Source: Azolla caroliniana
Lineage: Eukaryota; Polypodiophyta
Direction: 5' to 3'
Assembly: GCA_043228905.1 (NCBI GenBank)
Contig: JBHGNT010000011.1
Location: 10,230,001-10,294,000 of the forward strand
DNA: 64,000 nt
Made by a program: the position numbers and the translations under genes. Each line of letters starts with the position of its first letter. Within the stretch, counting starts at the first letter, position 1. Under the pieces are notes generated by a model. The model was given only the letters and a program-made list of their open reading frames with translations. It did no database searches and was not told the DNA's origin. Shown here one piece after another: positions 1-12,722 of the stretch.

Positions 1-3000
1 GGAATGATCTAGGTTTTACTTTCCAATCCGCTCAACATAGACAAACATGGAGTCAGTTAGATAGAATGTATGTGATGCACAATGATTCTTTTTTACCGAC
101 ATCACTTCGTATGGCCGTTTTACAAGATGTAGGAACTTCATATCACTTTCCTATTTGTTTGGAGTTTTGTGGTCATGCAATTGACATGTATAAATCCTTA
201 CTTGGAAAGCCTCCTTTACGCTTTACCTCTTCTCTTTTGCTTCAACCTCACTTTGATTCTATCATGGAGCAAATTTTGGTAAATTTTTCACAATAAGTGA
301 ATCTTAAAGGAGTTAAAGCATGGGATATCACGTAAGAAATATTAAGATCATTCATCGTATGTATGGAGTAACTAATGCTCAACGAAGAAGAGGTATTCTT
401 CTACAATTCTCACAAGTTCTCTATAGGTGTAATGTGTTATTGATGCGTTCACCATTAGATGAGGAACTCTTGGATATCCAGAGTCAATTGCATGTTATTA
501 TTTCTCATGTGCAGTGCCAAAGTTATCGTTATGCGAAGATGCGACAATTGAGGGATGGGCTCATAGATAATCAATGTCAATCTCATTTGTTTTTCCAAGC
601 GTTATATCCTACTTATACTCGATCTAATGTGGTACATGTGAAGCAAGGGGATGAATGGATAGTGGATCCTACTACAATAATTGCCATATGTGTTCATTAC
701 TTTAAGGAGTTCATTGGCCCACAATTGTTAATGACAAATGAGGTGAGTAGAGCATGTCATGAGTTTTATGATGTGGTTGGATGTGTTGTGCATGACCTCA
801 TTAGTCATGAATTGGATGCAGATTTCATTGAGGATGAGGTGGACATGGTTTTAAGGCATCTTCCTAGTGGTAAGAGCCCTAATTAGGATGACTTGACAAA
901 TGAAGTTTTTAAGCGATATTCGAAAATTTTAAAGGGGCCCTTAACTTTGATGTTTCAACATTCTTCGGATTCTGGTTGTATGCCTCAGGCTTGGAAGGTT
1001 GGTCTAATTAAATTAGTTCCAAAGGTGGCATCTCCAAAGTCATTTCATCAATGAAGACTTATTTCTTTGATGGGGGGGTTGTATAAGATATTTATAAAGG
1101 TCTTGGCAAATAGATTACAAAAGTATTTGCCAAAGTTGATACATCCCGCCCAATATGGTTTTATTGCAGGTAGGAATATATTGCATAATGTGTTGAATGT
1201 TCAAATGGCCATGGATTATGCTCGAAACACTCATCAAGAATTGATTATGGTGCAATTAGATTTGGAGAAAGGTTATGATCATGTTAATTGGTCCTTTGTT
1301 TTTGGGTTAATGTATACAATGGGCTTTGGACCTCGTATGTCTCACCTCATATTTTTATTAGGACAAGATGCAGTGTCTTGAGTCATGCTTAATGGGGGAG
1401 TTACATCACATATTTCCCTTACAAGATCCGTTTGTCAAGGATGCCCTATTAGCCCATTGTTGTTTGCTATTGTTACTCATCCATTGTTAGTGATGCTATC
1501 AAGGCTTGCAACAAATGGTGATATTGTGGGTCTACACCTTCCGTCTGGAGGGCAACTAGTTGCACAAGCTTTGGTAGATGATTCTTTCATGTTTCTACAA
1601 GCCTCAAGAGAGAATCTTGAGAAGGGGATGCTTGTATGGAACCAATTTGCATTGGCTTCCGGATTACATATTAATTGGAGGAAGTCTAGTCTCATATCAT
1701 GTACTGAAAGGGAATTGGAATGTTTAGGATGGCAAGGATCCTTGGTGAAGAAAGGCTCTATTTTTCGACACTTGGGCTATCCATTAGGAATGAATGTTAC
1801 AAATGGTCAATTGATTGAATGGATGTCTAGTAAGTTGAGGGATAAGTTCATGTATTGGAAATCACAATCTTGACCATTTCATGTACGTTTGAAGGTTGTA
1901 CAATGTATTATGGAACCTATGATATTATATTACTTGCCATTGTTGCCATGGACAAAGAAGGCTTTGCATTCTCTTTTGCAACCTCTTCGATATTTGTTGT
2001 GGAAGAAGAGGGATAAGATGGGAATCACTTGGGTTGCATGGAATCATCTAGCAACTCCTAAGCGCTTGGGGGGAGCTAGAATATTGAACTTATCTAATCA
2101 TATGATGCCTCGTAGATTCTCATTATTACAAGACATGTGTTCAAACTCACAACCATGGATATCTATTGTTCAATATTTCATTGAGAACAAGGGTTTAACA
2201 CATGGGAGGACAACAATTAAGGCTTCATGGTGGCAATTACTAAATGGATGTATTTCAATTAGGATTCTAGGCTCTACATGTGTTCAACACTTGGTTACCT
2301 CATGGCAAGAAGCACTCTTGTTATGTGCATGGAAACAATCATCTAGTAGAGAGCATTGTAATTCTTTGCAAAAAGAGTTACTTGTGTCATCACGGTTATT
2401 ATGTTGGCCAGGAAAGGAGAGATTGCGCTCTCAATTTAATCGTTTGTTCCGTTTAGGGGTCAAAGAGGTGGGAGATATAGTTGAGGCTTCATCTCAAAGA
2501 ATTTTGGAGTTTGTTGAAGCACGACAATTATTACGCATTCCGCCTAATTATGGGTTTATTTGGCAACAACTACAAAATATTCCATTGATGCAAGGTCCCT
2601 TATCTCTACAAACAGGAGAACAACCGTGGATTGATTGGTGTTTAAAGGGACAAACATCATTGTTACAAGTGACTACTAATCTTTTGTATCATTGCTCTGT
2701 TGAGTCTCTTGGATGGTTATCATCTAAGGCTGAAGAAGAATGGAGATTACACAAATTTGATCATGGGTGGTGGCAAATCTTACAATGTAGTTGGCATTCT
2801 AAATTTCCACTTGTAGCAAAGGTCTTCACTTGGAGAGTTTTGATTGGAGGATTGCCTTTGGATTAAGTGTCGTGGACTAGCAACGGGTAATTACTTTTTT
2901 TGCACTGTTCAAATGGAAGATAGTACTCATCGATTTATACAATATCAAATTGCGTCTCAGATTTGGAGTTACATTTCTCAATTTTGGTAAGTTTTGTCAT

Positions 3001-3290
3001 GGTGTTATTTGACACCTAGATAGTGGGTGTTTGCACAATTTACAAAGGTGGACCCAAAGTCAGAGATGGAGATCGTTTTTCTATTTCTGAGATATTGGGG
3101 ATTGCGTCATAATTGGAATATGCGCAACACTTTTGTATTCGATGGTAGACATGGAGTGAAAGCATATCTACGAAAGTTGAAGGGAGTACTAATGTGGCAA
3201 TTTTCTTTATTGGATCAAGTGGAAATCCTTTCCTCATTGGAGTGTTCGTCTTGCCTATTGGCAATTCAACATGTTCCACTACCCATGTAG
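1..3290 (+). pseudogene. LINE ORF2 remnant (endonuclease end, reverse transcriptase, zf-RVT)
   Basis: Reading frames cover 1-296, 320-886, 1067-1381, 1385-1873, 1889-2866 and 3027-3290, separated by stops and frameshifts. Recognisable parts are the endonuclease C-terminus with a conserved H-F-P near 145, RT motifs LEKGYDHVNW (about 1261-1290) and CQGCPISPLLF (about 1435-1467), and the catalytic box, which reads ALVDDSF at about 1567-1587 where L1 elements usually have YADD. A Trp-rich C-terminal block (WWQILQCSWHSKFP, about 2770-2810) is typical of the plant zf-RVT region. An intact protein would supply target-primed reverse transcription; this copy cannot because of at least five interruptions. 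Confidence 0.85.
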
Positions 3291-3386
3291 TGTAGTGTAG
3301 TTAGTGGGTGATCATACTTCATGGTCACACCCATTGTAAGTAGTGTTTTTTACACGCATTTATTAATATAATTGTGTGTTTTCACC

Positions 3387-3390
<4 letters not shown>
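1..3390 (+). mobile_element. L1-type LINE, 3' portion (left end outside window)
   Basis: The left edge cuts into the element and the 3' end lies just before a (GA)n tract. Translated pieces in order give the end of an AP endonuclease, a reverse transcriptase and a C-terminal zf-RVT region, the order of plant L1 LINEs. The body is AT-rich and interrupted by stops near 296, 886, 1381, 1873 and 2866, so it is an old dead copy. The 3' UTR (3291-3390) shows no open frame. No second copy of this family is seen in the window. Confidence 0.85.

Positions 3391-3429
<39 letters not shown>
3391..3429. repeat. (GA)n microsatellite
   Basis: An uninterrupted (GA)n run directly follows the 3' end of the L1 element. 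It is one of many GA tracts in the window. Confidence 0.95.
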
Positions 3430-3431
<2 letters not shown>

Positions 3432-3544
3432 CCTATGAGGGGTATTTTGGGGAATTCACCAAAACCCACACAGACCAAGGGAGTGGGGGAGGTATTGTTA
3501 TGTAAGTCTCGCATATATTACATACTCCTATTAAGCAATACATT

Positions 3545-3655
3545 ACACACGCGCGCGCGTGCATACCATACATAGAGCGAGAGAGACACACGCATACATA
3601 CATACATAATACCACACACACACACACACACACATAGAGAAAGAAAGAAAGAAAG
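3545..3655. repeat. Microsatellite cluster (CG, GA, CATA, CA, GAAA)
   Basis: A compound run of alternating (CG)n, (GA)n, (CATA)n, (CA)n and (GAAA)n. Its right end merges into the (GAAA)n tail of LINE copy A, read on the minus strand as (TTTC)n followed by CT-rich sequence. The 115 bases between this cluster and the previous GA tract have no recognisable gene. Confidence 0.9.
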
Positions 3656-3845
3656 ATATATTAACGTCTTCTAAGGCCAAAATTGGCCCATGAGACAAAT
3701 GGTTTACAACAAAAAATGGGATATTTACCCATTCATAGAAAGTAAAAAAAAAAAGAAAAGAATAGAGTTTAAAGCTAAATAGTTCTATTAAAATAAAATA
3801 ACAAACATGTTCTACAATGAAAATGATGTTATACTAGGCCTAATT

Positions 3846-5830
3846 TCATTTCCATCCAAGTCTCTCGAAGAGAAGCAGGAGGTCAAAGGGTTTCGATGTG
3901 GATGTGACCCATGGCCCCAATGTAAAAGGTACCCCAACCATAGCTTCTAGTCGACGTAGCTCACGTTTCCTTATCTTGTTAATCATTTCTACTCCATGTC
4001 GACTTGTTTTGAAGCCCAACATCCGAGGGCGTTTGGTTGTTCTTTGCGTTTCAGCTTCCTCAAGAGACAGGCCGAGTGGTGTAAGTGTATCCACATTCAT
4101 CGTCTCCCCTTGTTCCTGAAACATTACAGTAGTTACAAGTTGATGAATAGTAAAATGGTTATGGTTAACACTTTGTAATTTATTCTCCCTATGTTGTTTT
4201 AGCTCTAAGATATACCTACCTAGTCTCTTTACATTCGGGGTATCTAATAGTTTGGAGAGGGTGGGAGAGGGTCCTAATATGTCTTGGTATTCCAATCGTG
4301 TCTCGGCATAAGTTGGGCACTTGCATGTGAAGTGATACTCATCCTCTATCTCTATGTGGCACAACCTACATAGCCTTTCCTCCCTAGGGACTCTAAGAGT
4401 GAGAGGGATGCATACCCTCTCCTTAGCCTATCTTTGGCTGCCTGGGTCATCGAGAATTTACCTAAGTGAGCACTAAAAGTGACTCCCAAGTATACATATG
4501 ATCCAACTACCTTAACTAGTTTACATTTACTCCTAACTCAGGACAATGTATGAAAGATAAGGACTTTAGTTTTCGCTAGATTCACTACCAGTCCTCGTTG
4601 TGTACAAAAGTCATCTAGGGCATTAAGATGCTTTTGTAGCTCGTGTTTTGACTCCGAGAGCAAGACAATGTCGTCTGCATAGAGTAAGAGACTAACTTGC
4701 ATATCCCCAATAGCTACTCCCTTGCCTTCCTTACGAGCAATAAAATCAGTGATCTCATCAATGTAGATCCCAAAAAGAGTCAATGATAGGGGGCAACCCT
4801 GTTTTACACCAATGGTGCTAGTGAAACAATCAGATAGGCCACCTGGGCATCTTACGCACCCAAAGACTTGCTCATATAGGGCATAAATGGCCGAGATCAT
4901 GTCATTTGGTATCTCCAAGCTCTTAAGTCTATCAAACAACTTCTCCCTAGGAACCGTGTCAAAGGCTTTGCGGAAGTCCACAAAGCAACAATATAAGTGT
5001 GAAGATATGGTCAATAGTGGAGAAGGCTCGTCTAAAGCCAGCCTGCTCAGGTGCTCGAAGACTTAATGTTTCCATATAATTGCTAAGCTCCGCTTCCATT
5101 ACCGCACCATATAGTTTAGCGAGCGTATGTCCTATCATAATGGTCCTATATGTATTTGGGTCCATTGGGTCCCCTCCTTTATGTATAGGGGCCACTAGGT
5201 TCATGGTCCATTGTGGTGGAAAACCCTCGGCGAGGGCACGGTTGAAGATTAGAGTAAGAAAGGGGGCTAGGCACTCTCGAGCATATATGATGTGCTCAAC
5301 TCGCAATCCTGTGTGGTCCATGGATTTCCTATGTTGTAATTTTTTTATGACCTTCGTGACCCTAAATGTTGTGAAAAGTGTCCCCATGTTAGGTCAGGGT
5401 GTGAGAGGCATTGGGATGGGTGGTTGGTTCGGGACATGGTAGAGCCTCTCGATATACGTGTGCCAAATATTGGGATCCTCGATGGGTGTTTGTGGTCGCG
5501 GTTCCCGTAGTCTCTTCCATGCAATGGCGCAATCCCTACTCATGAGCATATGGTAGAGCTCCCAATATTGGGATGCTTCTCAAGCTCGTCTTTTACGACG
5601 TGTCATCTTGCGCATCTCTTTTCGAGCTTGTACTGAGGAAATAGTACCACTAAGTCGCGACACTTTAAGTTGTCTATACAACTCTCTACAATCCTCGTCA
5701 TACCACTTGTTCTGTGGCATAGACCCTATTCTACTATGATTGGAGTGTTTCGTGTATGGGAAGCATCTAATTGTTGCCGAGTGAAGGGTGTGTGCGAGTT
5801 CTGTAGTGAGGTTCTCTAAAGGCAGGAAGA
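3846..5830 (-). pseudogene. LINE A ORF2, reverse transcriptase and C-terminal zinc finger
   Basis: Two large pieces read on the minus strand: 4959-5387 and 4538-5014 (RT), and 3846-4364 (C-terminal part). The RT keeps VDFRKAFDTVPR, GVKQGCPLS and the complete catalytic box YADDIVLLSE (about 4670-4700), so the active-site residues survive here although frames are broken near 4980 and 4395. The C-terminal segment begins with the H-containing end of a CCHC-like finger (MCHIEIEDEYHFTCKCP). About 240 codons present in copy B between RT and finger are deleted. This is the only copy of the three with an intact YADD box. Confidence 0.85.
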
Positions 5831-5900
5831 ATCAAAAGAGGAGAGATGGGCTTGAACATGTCGAGAGTAAATGTCATCGAGTTCATGCGTGAAATGTATC

Positions 5901-6619
5901 TGACGGGAACTCAAGGCTCCTTATGTCCAACGCTCGGCCACAATCGAGATTCTTTACTTACACAGAAAACAGGAAACGGAAAAACACGCGACACAAAAGG
6001 AGAGAAGAGGTACACAGGAGGTTTACGTGGAAAACCCCAAGCTAGGGGAAAAACCACGGCAGCCCACAGGCTGCAAACTGTCACTATGTGGGAATATACA
6101 ACAGTGAGTTCACTGAGGCACCGACCTCGTGCTCACAAATCTTCGCCACAGGTGGCGGTTACAACAGAGGCAACGACCTCTTTCTTTCTCTCTCTCTCTC
6201 TGTACACTATTACGTGCTCTCTCTTCTTCTTGCACCAACAAGGAAGAATGACCACCCACTAAAAGTTTGCCCTAAGTCATATTTATACTAATATGACTTT
6301 TCGGCTATTTACAAATGTAGCCACGATGGGCTCTCAGAAACATATTTACGAATATGTCTCTTCATCCGGTTCTCACCGGGTCTGTACCATCCGGCTCTCC
6401 GTAGCTGGGTATTCCTCATCCGGTCTTCACCGGGTCTGTATCATCCGGCTCTCTGTAGCCGAGTACTCCTCATCCGGTTCATACCGGGCCTGCACCATCC
6501 GGCTCTCCGTAGCCGGGTCCTCCTCATACGGTTTCAGCCTCAGCCTATCGGCCTCGGCCGAGTTTGTTCATTGGCACTGGTCTTCTCCCTTCCCATCCGG
6601 AGGGACCTGTCTCCCAACA
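5901..6619. mobile_element. Solo LTR S1 (copia-related family)
   Basis: A 719-bp insertion bounded by TG...CA (TGACGGGAAC ... TCCCAACA) with a perfect 5-bp target duplication GTATC at 5896-5900 and 6620-6624. Removing it and one GTATC restores the LINE sequence seen uninterrupted in copy B. The same LTR occurs at 63091-63710 (S2), and a related LTR flanks the copia element at 54466-59220. No internal region remains, so it is a solo LTR left by LTR-LTR recombination. Strand is left open; by comparison with the copia LTRs the coding orientation would be minus. Confidence 0.93.
6361..6540. repeat. 54-bp CCGG-rich tandem repeat inside S1
   Basis: Three consecutive units starting near 6361, 6415 and 6469 begin TCATCCGG and each carries several CCGG sites. 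S2 has about two units, and the copia LTRs have a related unit of about 40 bp, so repeat number varies among LTR copies. Confidence 0.85.
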
Positions 6620-6624
6620 GTATC

Positions 6625-7502
6625 ATGGTGTGCTAGTTTGGTTGACTAGAGTTGGTGGCGTGGGAGGTGTCGCATTTTAGCTCAAAGTATAGGAAGCTAT
6701 GGTTTGATGGGGCCACCCGGAAGGAGTTAACCATGTGGGTAGCTTCAAGGTGTCCCTTTAGGTAATCAACTGTGCTTTCCCCTCCTCCATGTGGGAAACA
6801 TGTGAGCGCTTCCGAGCCCGGCCACTTGGCTAAGCCATTATATATGATCATTTGGTGTCAGCTTCCAAGTTCAAGCAGATGATGGCCAAAGCTTGTGGCA
6901 TCCGCACCTTGATCCTTTGATGTACACATTATATCTAAGTCTAAAGGGTCAACATTCACCATTTCGAGGTTTCTATCCATCTGAAATATTGTGCATTGTC
7001 GGGATTGGGTTCTCGCATTGAAATCTCCTACAAGGAAGACTTCCCCTTGAGAAGAATATCGGATTATGTCATCTGATAAAGGTTCGTATGGAGAAGGCCC
7101 ATGTAGCATTCCTTCATCAACTATACTCGCCTCTCCAACCATATTATACCGGGATCCTTTCGGGGGGAAGTAACACACGACGATAAATATCGCTTGGTCC
7201 TTGCTAGTGAGGACTTTCACCCACATAAAACGGGCTTCGAGGTCTTTCTTTAGTATTTCTATCCTATTATGTATCTCTCTCCGGAATAGTATCGCAACCC
7301 CTCAAGACCCTCTAGTAGTATGTCGACGTGAGGTTTGTCTAAAGACAAATTCCCAACGAAAACCGTCAACTTGTGGCAGTAAAAAAACTATGTCAGATAC
7401 CTTCAAAATCTCCTCTAGATGGCCAAGGTGTGTCCAAAGTGCACCGTTACAGTTTCATAAAGTCATCCTAAGTTTATTGTCTGTCACATGGGCCACACGT
7501 TG
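6625..7502 (-). pseudogene. LINE A ORF2, endonuclease part
   Basis: Minus-strand frames at 6858-7226 and 6633-6851 match the endonuclease region of copy B. The motif VFLVGDFNAR (about 7015-7045) is the catalytic GDFN box of APE-type LINE endonucleases, and FLYFELKCD near 6670-6700 is part of the conserved C-terminal H/D region, although the catalytic His is not preserved cleanly. The N-terminal part (7230-7502) has several stops. It continues across the S1 insertion into the RT segment. Not functional. Confidence 0.8.
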
Positions 7503-8245
7503 TCAATTGGCGGCACGATCATTTATTATCACACGTCCGTCTCGGTAAAAAGCACGATGCCCCTCTTTATGAGGTTGTATGACTCACGGCATACAAGTTT
7601 TACAATGCTCAATTTGCATCTTGGTCAAATCTTCATCGAGGTAGATAGGGTCCCCGCCCAATCCTCGAAGAATTGGTCTCTTTTTAAAAAATGTGATTCT
7701 AGATTCTGAGTCCTTAAACTGAAGGACCAAAGCTCTTTTCCAAGTGGTGTCACGTCCTACCCTCCAAGTTTTAGTGATTGGTAGGGCCTCGTACACCAAC
7801 ATTTTCCCTAATGTTTGTGCATCTTCGTCAGGAGATGCCCTTTCCTTGAGCCCAGTAACTCGTACATTTAGGCGTTAAGCTTGATGCATTTTTTCCTCCT
7901 CAAGGGTAGTGTTTACAATATTTTCATCATTTAGTTTCTTTTTAATATTACGTTTTACTACATCAACCCACCCAGTTTTTGCTAATTCCATATCGCTTTT
8001 AACCTCTTCATTAACCTTTTTTATCTCGTCCTTAATATCCTCTAGGGAAGATATCTCACCATCTTCCCTAGATGTCTCAAGATCCTTGACTTGTTTCTGA
8101 GCACTTCTTTTTCTTCATTATCTTTTTGTTTTTCAGCTTCAATCTCTTTCGCCCATTTTTCTGGTTTAACTAAACGGTTAAGGACATCTAAAAATTCTTC
8201 CTTATAATTTCTTCGTGTGTTTCCTTATGGTTTCATTTAGAAGTC
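7503..8245 (-). pseudogene. LINE A ORF1 remnant
   Basis: Decayed counterpart of the 268-residue ORF1 of copy B. The clearest part is 7584-7802 (LPITKTWRVGRDTTWKRA and RPILRGLGGDPIYLDEDL), a presumed nucleic-acid-binding C-terminal domain. The coiled-coil N-terminal half is recognisable only at DNA level. Its stop codon is TGA at 7503-7505, followed by CAA CGT GTG in the same frame, the same position as the TGA that separates ORF1 and ORF2 in copy B. Confidence 0.75.
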
Positions 8246-8539
8246 ATGTTGTAAATCAAAAGATAAAAGAAAAAAAGACAAAGAGGACAGAAAAAACTTA
8301 GTCGAGCATCGATGCCTTGTGCACTAGGTTCGAGTGTAGAAGGACATGTATGCTTCAGCCGATTACGTCGTTAGAAGCGTAGGTGATAGCGGGGACGAAC
8401 AATGACGACAACGGCAATGACTACACATGACAATGGTGGCAGCAACGACGACGGCCAAGAACTATGACAACGGTGACGACAGTGACGACGGCTGTAGGCG
8501 ATGATAACATACGGTAACGACAGAAAGAGCCGTTACTAG

Positions 8540-8820
8540 AGAGAGAGAGAGAGAGAGAGAGAGAAGCAAGTGATGGTGGCAAAAACCTAAGCCCCAAGCC
8601 AGCAAGTCTCTCCATATGTACACATACATACATACATACACAAAAAGAGAGAGAGAGAGAGAAGCACTTGATGGATGGTGGCAAAAACCTAAGCCCCATA
8701 CATACATACATACATACATACATACAGAGAGAGAGAGAGAGAAGCAGCTAATGGTGGCAAAAACCTAAGCCCCAAGCAAGCAAGTCTCGCAGAGAGAGAG
8801 AGAGAGAGAGAGAAAGAAAG
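8540..8820. repeat. Imperfect tandem repeat with GA and CATA tracts
   Basis: Three copies of a roughly 90-100 bp unit, each made of a (GA)n run followed by GGTGGCAAAAACCTAAGCCC and variable (CATA)n. It lies between the 5' end of LINE A and the 3' tail of LINE B and has no coding potential. Confidence 0.85.
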
Positions 8821-8975
8821 ATATATTAACGTCTTCTAAGGCCAAATTTGGCCCATGAGACAATTGGGTTACAACAAAAATGAGTGTTTATCCAATCATC
8901 AAAACTAAAATAAAAGAAAATAGCTTAAGCTAAGAAAGTTCTAGTAGTGTACAAAACTTTGCACTAAGCCTAATC

Positions 8976-11900
8976 TCATTTCCACCCAAGTCTCTCAGAA
9001 AGAAGTGGGAGGTCAAAAGTTTTTGGTGTGGGTGTGACCCTTGGTCCCGATGAATAGAGTGCCCTAGCCATGGCTTCTAGGCGGTGTAGTTCATGTTCCC
9101 TTATTTTTTTTATTGCTTCTCCATCTCGTCGAGTTGCTTTGAAACCCGACATCCAAGGGCATTTGGTTCTTCTTTGATTTTTTGCTTCATCAAGGAAAAG
9201 CCCGAGTGGTGCAGGTGTGTTGACATTCATTGTCTCCCCCTATTCTTGAAAAACTTCATTTGTTATATGTTGGTAAACATTAGCAACATTATTATCAACA
9301 TTTTGTAACTTATTCTCTCTGTGTTGTTTCAATTCTAAGATGTATCTACCTAATTTCTTTATATCTAGTGTATCTAATAGTTTAGGGAGGGTGGGAGAGG
9401 AACCAAGTATGTCTTGGTATTTTGCCCTTATCTCTGCATAGGTGGGGCATTTGCATGTAAAATGGTACTCATCCTCTATCTCTATGTGGCATAACCTACA
9501 TATCCTTTCCTCCCTAGGGACTCCATTAGTACGTCCATTCTCAATCTCAAGTTGGTGAGATGATATTCTAAGTTGACCAATGGCAACCCTTAGTGCATGT
9601 GGTAAGAATACATCTAGATATTTTGGGCGCGTGATAAAACCTAACTCAGAGAAGTGCATAATGTGTTCCTTATAGTACGACATTTTAGATGGGAGTGGTT
9701 CTAGTGGGGTGATCCATTTATACCAAGTATAAATTTGCCATATTTCTTGGCATATTACTTTATTACGGTCCTTATGAGAGATTAAAGTTACCAGTCATGT
9801 GGTCGTACATAAGGGGGGGGAGGTTATTAATGTCTAGACCGTTGCCAAGAAGCCAACTCACCATCATGCCATAACATGAGCTAGTATAGCCAGACTCATA
9901 CAGTGCTCGAGAAGCCTTAAAGGCTTGGTGGGATATTCTATCAAGTGGTTGGTTATGTATCTTGTGGATAAAGACTACAAGTTGAAAAAGTGCTTCTACT
10001 AACACAAGGGGTAGAGTGAACTCAGCCCTAATAATGTCATGTGGGACCGACGATTTGCTTCGGAGTTGGCGTGATACATCATCACCAATGGTCTCTCTAA
10101 TTGCGTCCACATGAAAGATGGTAGTCTTGGAGCCCAAACCGCTGATGCATACATGAGAGAGGGAGTCACTAATGAGTCAAAGAGCCATCCTTTAGTTCGT
10201 GGCTCTTGGAAGTATGCTTGGTGGCATTGTCTCTCGAGGAGTGAGAGGGATGCATGTCCTCTTGTAAGTCTATCCTTCGCTGCTTGTGTCATTGAAAATT
10301 TACCTGAGCGGGCATTGAAAGTGACTCCGAGATAGACATATGATCCAACCACCTCAACTGGGCTATGGGAGATAGTTAGGTGACACTTAGCTCTAACTTG
10401 GGACGACGTGTGGAAGATAAGGACTTTAGTTTTCCCTAGATTCACTACCAATCCTCGTTGTGTGCAAAAGTCATCTAAGGCATTAAGGTGCCTTTGTAGG
10501 TCGTGTTCGGATTCAGAGAGCAAAACTATGTCGTTTGCATAGCGCAAGATACGCACCTGCGTATCCCCAAGGACTACTCCATTGCCTCCCTTACGAGCAA
10601 TAAAATCTGTGATCTCATCAATGTAGATCCCAAAAAGAGTCGGAGATAAGGGGAAACCTTGTTTTACATCAATAGTGCTAGTGAAACTATCAGATATGCC
10701 GCCTGGGCATCGAACACACTCGGACACTTGTTCATATAGTGCGTAGATGGCCCAAACCATGTCATCTGGTATCCTCAAGCTCTTAAGCCTATCAAACAAC
10801 CGCTCTCTAGGGACCGTGTCAAAGGCTTTGCGGAAGTACACAAAACAACAATATAGTTTCTTCTTACAAGCCTTAGTCTGGTCAATTAAGCATCTAAGTG
10901 TGAAGATATGATCAATAGTGGAGAAGGCTCGTCTAAAGCTAGCCTGTTCAGGTGCACGACGATTTAAGGTCTCCATATACTCACTAAGCTCTGCCTCCAT
11001 TACTGCACCATATAATTTAGCAAGGGTATGACCTATCATAATGGTCCTATAAGTATTTGGGTCCATGGGGTCTCCCCCTTTATGTATGGGGGCCACTGTG
11101 TTCATGGTCCATTGTGGTGGAAAACCCTCTGCGAGGGCACGATTGAAGATTAGAGTTAACAAGGGAGCTAGGCACTCTCTCGCATATATGATGTGTTCTG
11201 CTCGCAATCCTGTGTGGTCCATGGACTTCCTATGTTGTAATTTCTTTATTAGCTTCGTGACCCTAGAGGTCGTGAAGAGTGTCCCCACAGTAGGTCGGGG
11301 TGTAGAAGGCATTGGAATGGGTGCTTGGTTTGGGATTTGGTAAAGTCTCTCTGTATAAGTGTGCCAAGTTTCGGGATCTTCGATGGGTGTTTGTGGTCTT
11401 GGTTCCCGTAATCTCTTCCATGCAGTGGCACAATCGCTACTCATGAGCATATGGTAGAGTTCCCAATATTGGGATGCCTCCCATGCTCGTCTCTTACGAC
11501 GTGTCATCTTGCGCATTTCTTTACGAGCTTGTATTGAGGTAATACTACCACTGAGTTGCGATATTGTAAGTTGTCTATGTAAGCACCTACAATCCTCATC
11601 ATACCATCTATTTTGTGGCATAGATCCTACTTTACCTTGATTGGAGTGTTTCGTGTATGGGAAACTGCTAACTACTGCAGCGTGAAGGATGTATGTGAGT
11701 TTCGTACTAAGGCTCTCTAAAGGTAGGGAGGGATCAAGGGAGGAGAGATGGGCTTGAACATGTTGAGCATATATGTTAGAGAGCTCATGTGTGAAATGTA
11801 TTGTGATGTCATGGCGTGGTTGACTAGAGTTGGTGACGTTAGAGATATCGCATTTTAGCTCGAAGTATAAGAAACTATGGTCCGCGCCAATAGGACATGG

Positions 11901-12722
11901 GGCCACTCGGAAGGAGTTAATCATGTGGGTAGCTTCAGGGCGTCCTATTAGATAATCGACTGTGCTTTCCCCTCCTCCATGTGGGAAACATGTGAGCTCT
12001 TCCGAACCTGGCCACTTGGCTAAACCATTATATATGACCATCTGGTGCCGACTGCTGAGTTCGAGCAAATGATGGCCAAAGCTCGTGGCATTCGCACCTT
12101 GATCCTTTGATCTACGTGTGGTGTCTATGTCTAAAGGATCGACATTTACCATTTCTAGGTTTCTATTCATTTGAAATAGTGTGCATTGTCGGGATTGGGT
12201 TCTCGCATTAAAGTCTCGTACAAGGAATACTTCTCCTTGGGAAGAATATCGGATTATGTCATCTGATAGAGGTTCATATGGGGAAGGCCCATGTGGCACT
12301 CCGTCATCAACTAATCTTGCCTCGCCAGCCAGATTATAACGAGAGCCTTTCGGGGGAAAGTAACAAATGGCGAAAAATACTGCCTTGTCCTTGCTTGTGG
12401 AGACTTTCACCCACATAAAACGAGCTTCTGGGTATGTGCTCAGTATTTCTATCCTATTATGTAGCTCCCTCCGAAACAATATTGCGACACCTCCAGATCC
12501 CCTGGTAGTGCATCGACGTGAGGTTTGTCTAAAAGCCGACTCCCAACGAAATCCTTCGACTCGTGGGAGTCCCCTATTTGGGCTTTGGTGTGTTTCTACT
12601 AGGCAAACTATATCTAATTCCTTTAATATCCCCTTTAGGCGGCCGGGGTGTGTCCAGAGTGCGCCGTTACAATTCCATAAGGTCATCCTAAGTGTGTTTT
12701 CTGTCACATGGGCCACACGCCG
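8976..12722 (-). pseudogene. LINE B ORF2: endonuclease, reverse transcriptase, zinc finger
   Basis: The main open part is 9999-12716. The endonuclease starts near 12680 (MTLWNCNGALW, then DIVCLVETH with the catalytic Glu). Its GDFN box reads VRDFNAR (about 12200), so the Gly is changed. RT motifs follow: VYFRKAFDTVPR (the usual VDF Asp is Tyr), DVKQGFPLSP (copy C has GVKQGCPLSP), and catalytic YANDIVLL near 10535 instead of YADD. Frames then shift near 10000 and 9690, and the C-terminus (8976-9683) carries the finger ICRLCHIEIEDEYHFTCKC. The mutated catalytic Asp makes an active RT unlikely. No upstream ATG suits ORF2: the first ATG lies at the endonuclease start, and the frame is open back to the UGA that ends ORF1. 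Confidence 0.88.

Larger units (their letters stand above)
3640..8563 (-). mobile_element. LINE copy A, interrupted by solo LTR S1
   Basis: Minus-strand non-LTR retrotransposon of the family also found at 8821-13988 (copy B) and 50576-53437 (copy C). It has a GAC-rich 5' UTR (about 8250-8530), a decayed ORF1, the endonuclease part of ORF2, then the RT and C-terminal finger, and ends in a (TTTC)n tail. Compared with B it lacks about 0.7 kb between the RT thumb and the C-terminal finger (junction near 4395). Solo LTR S1 sits at 5901-6619. It is much more diverged than B and C, so it is older. Both ends abut GA-rich simple repeats. Confidence 0.9.
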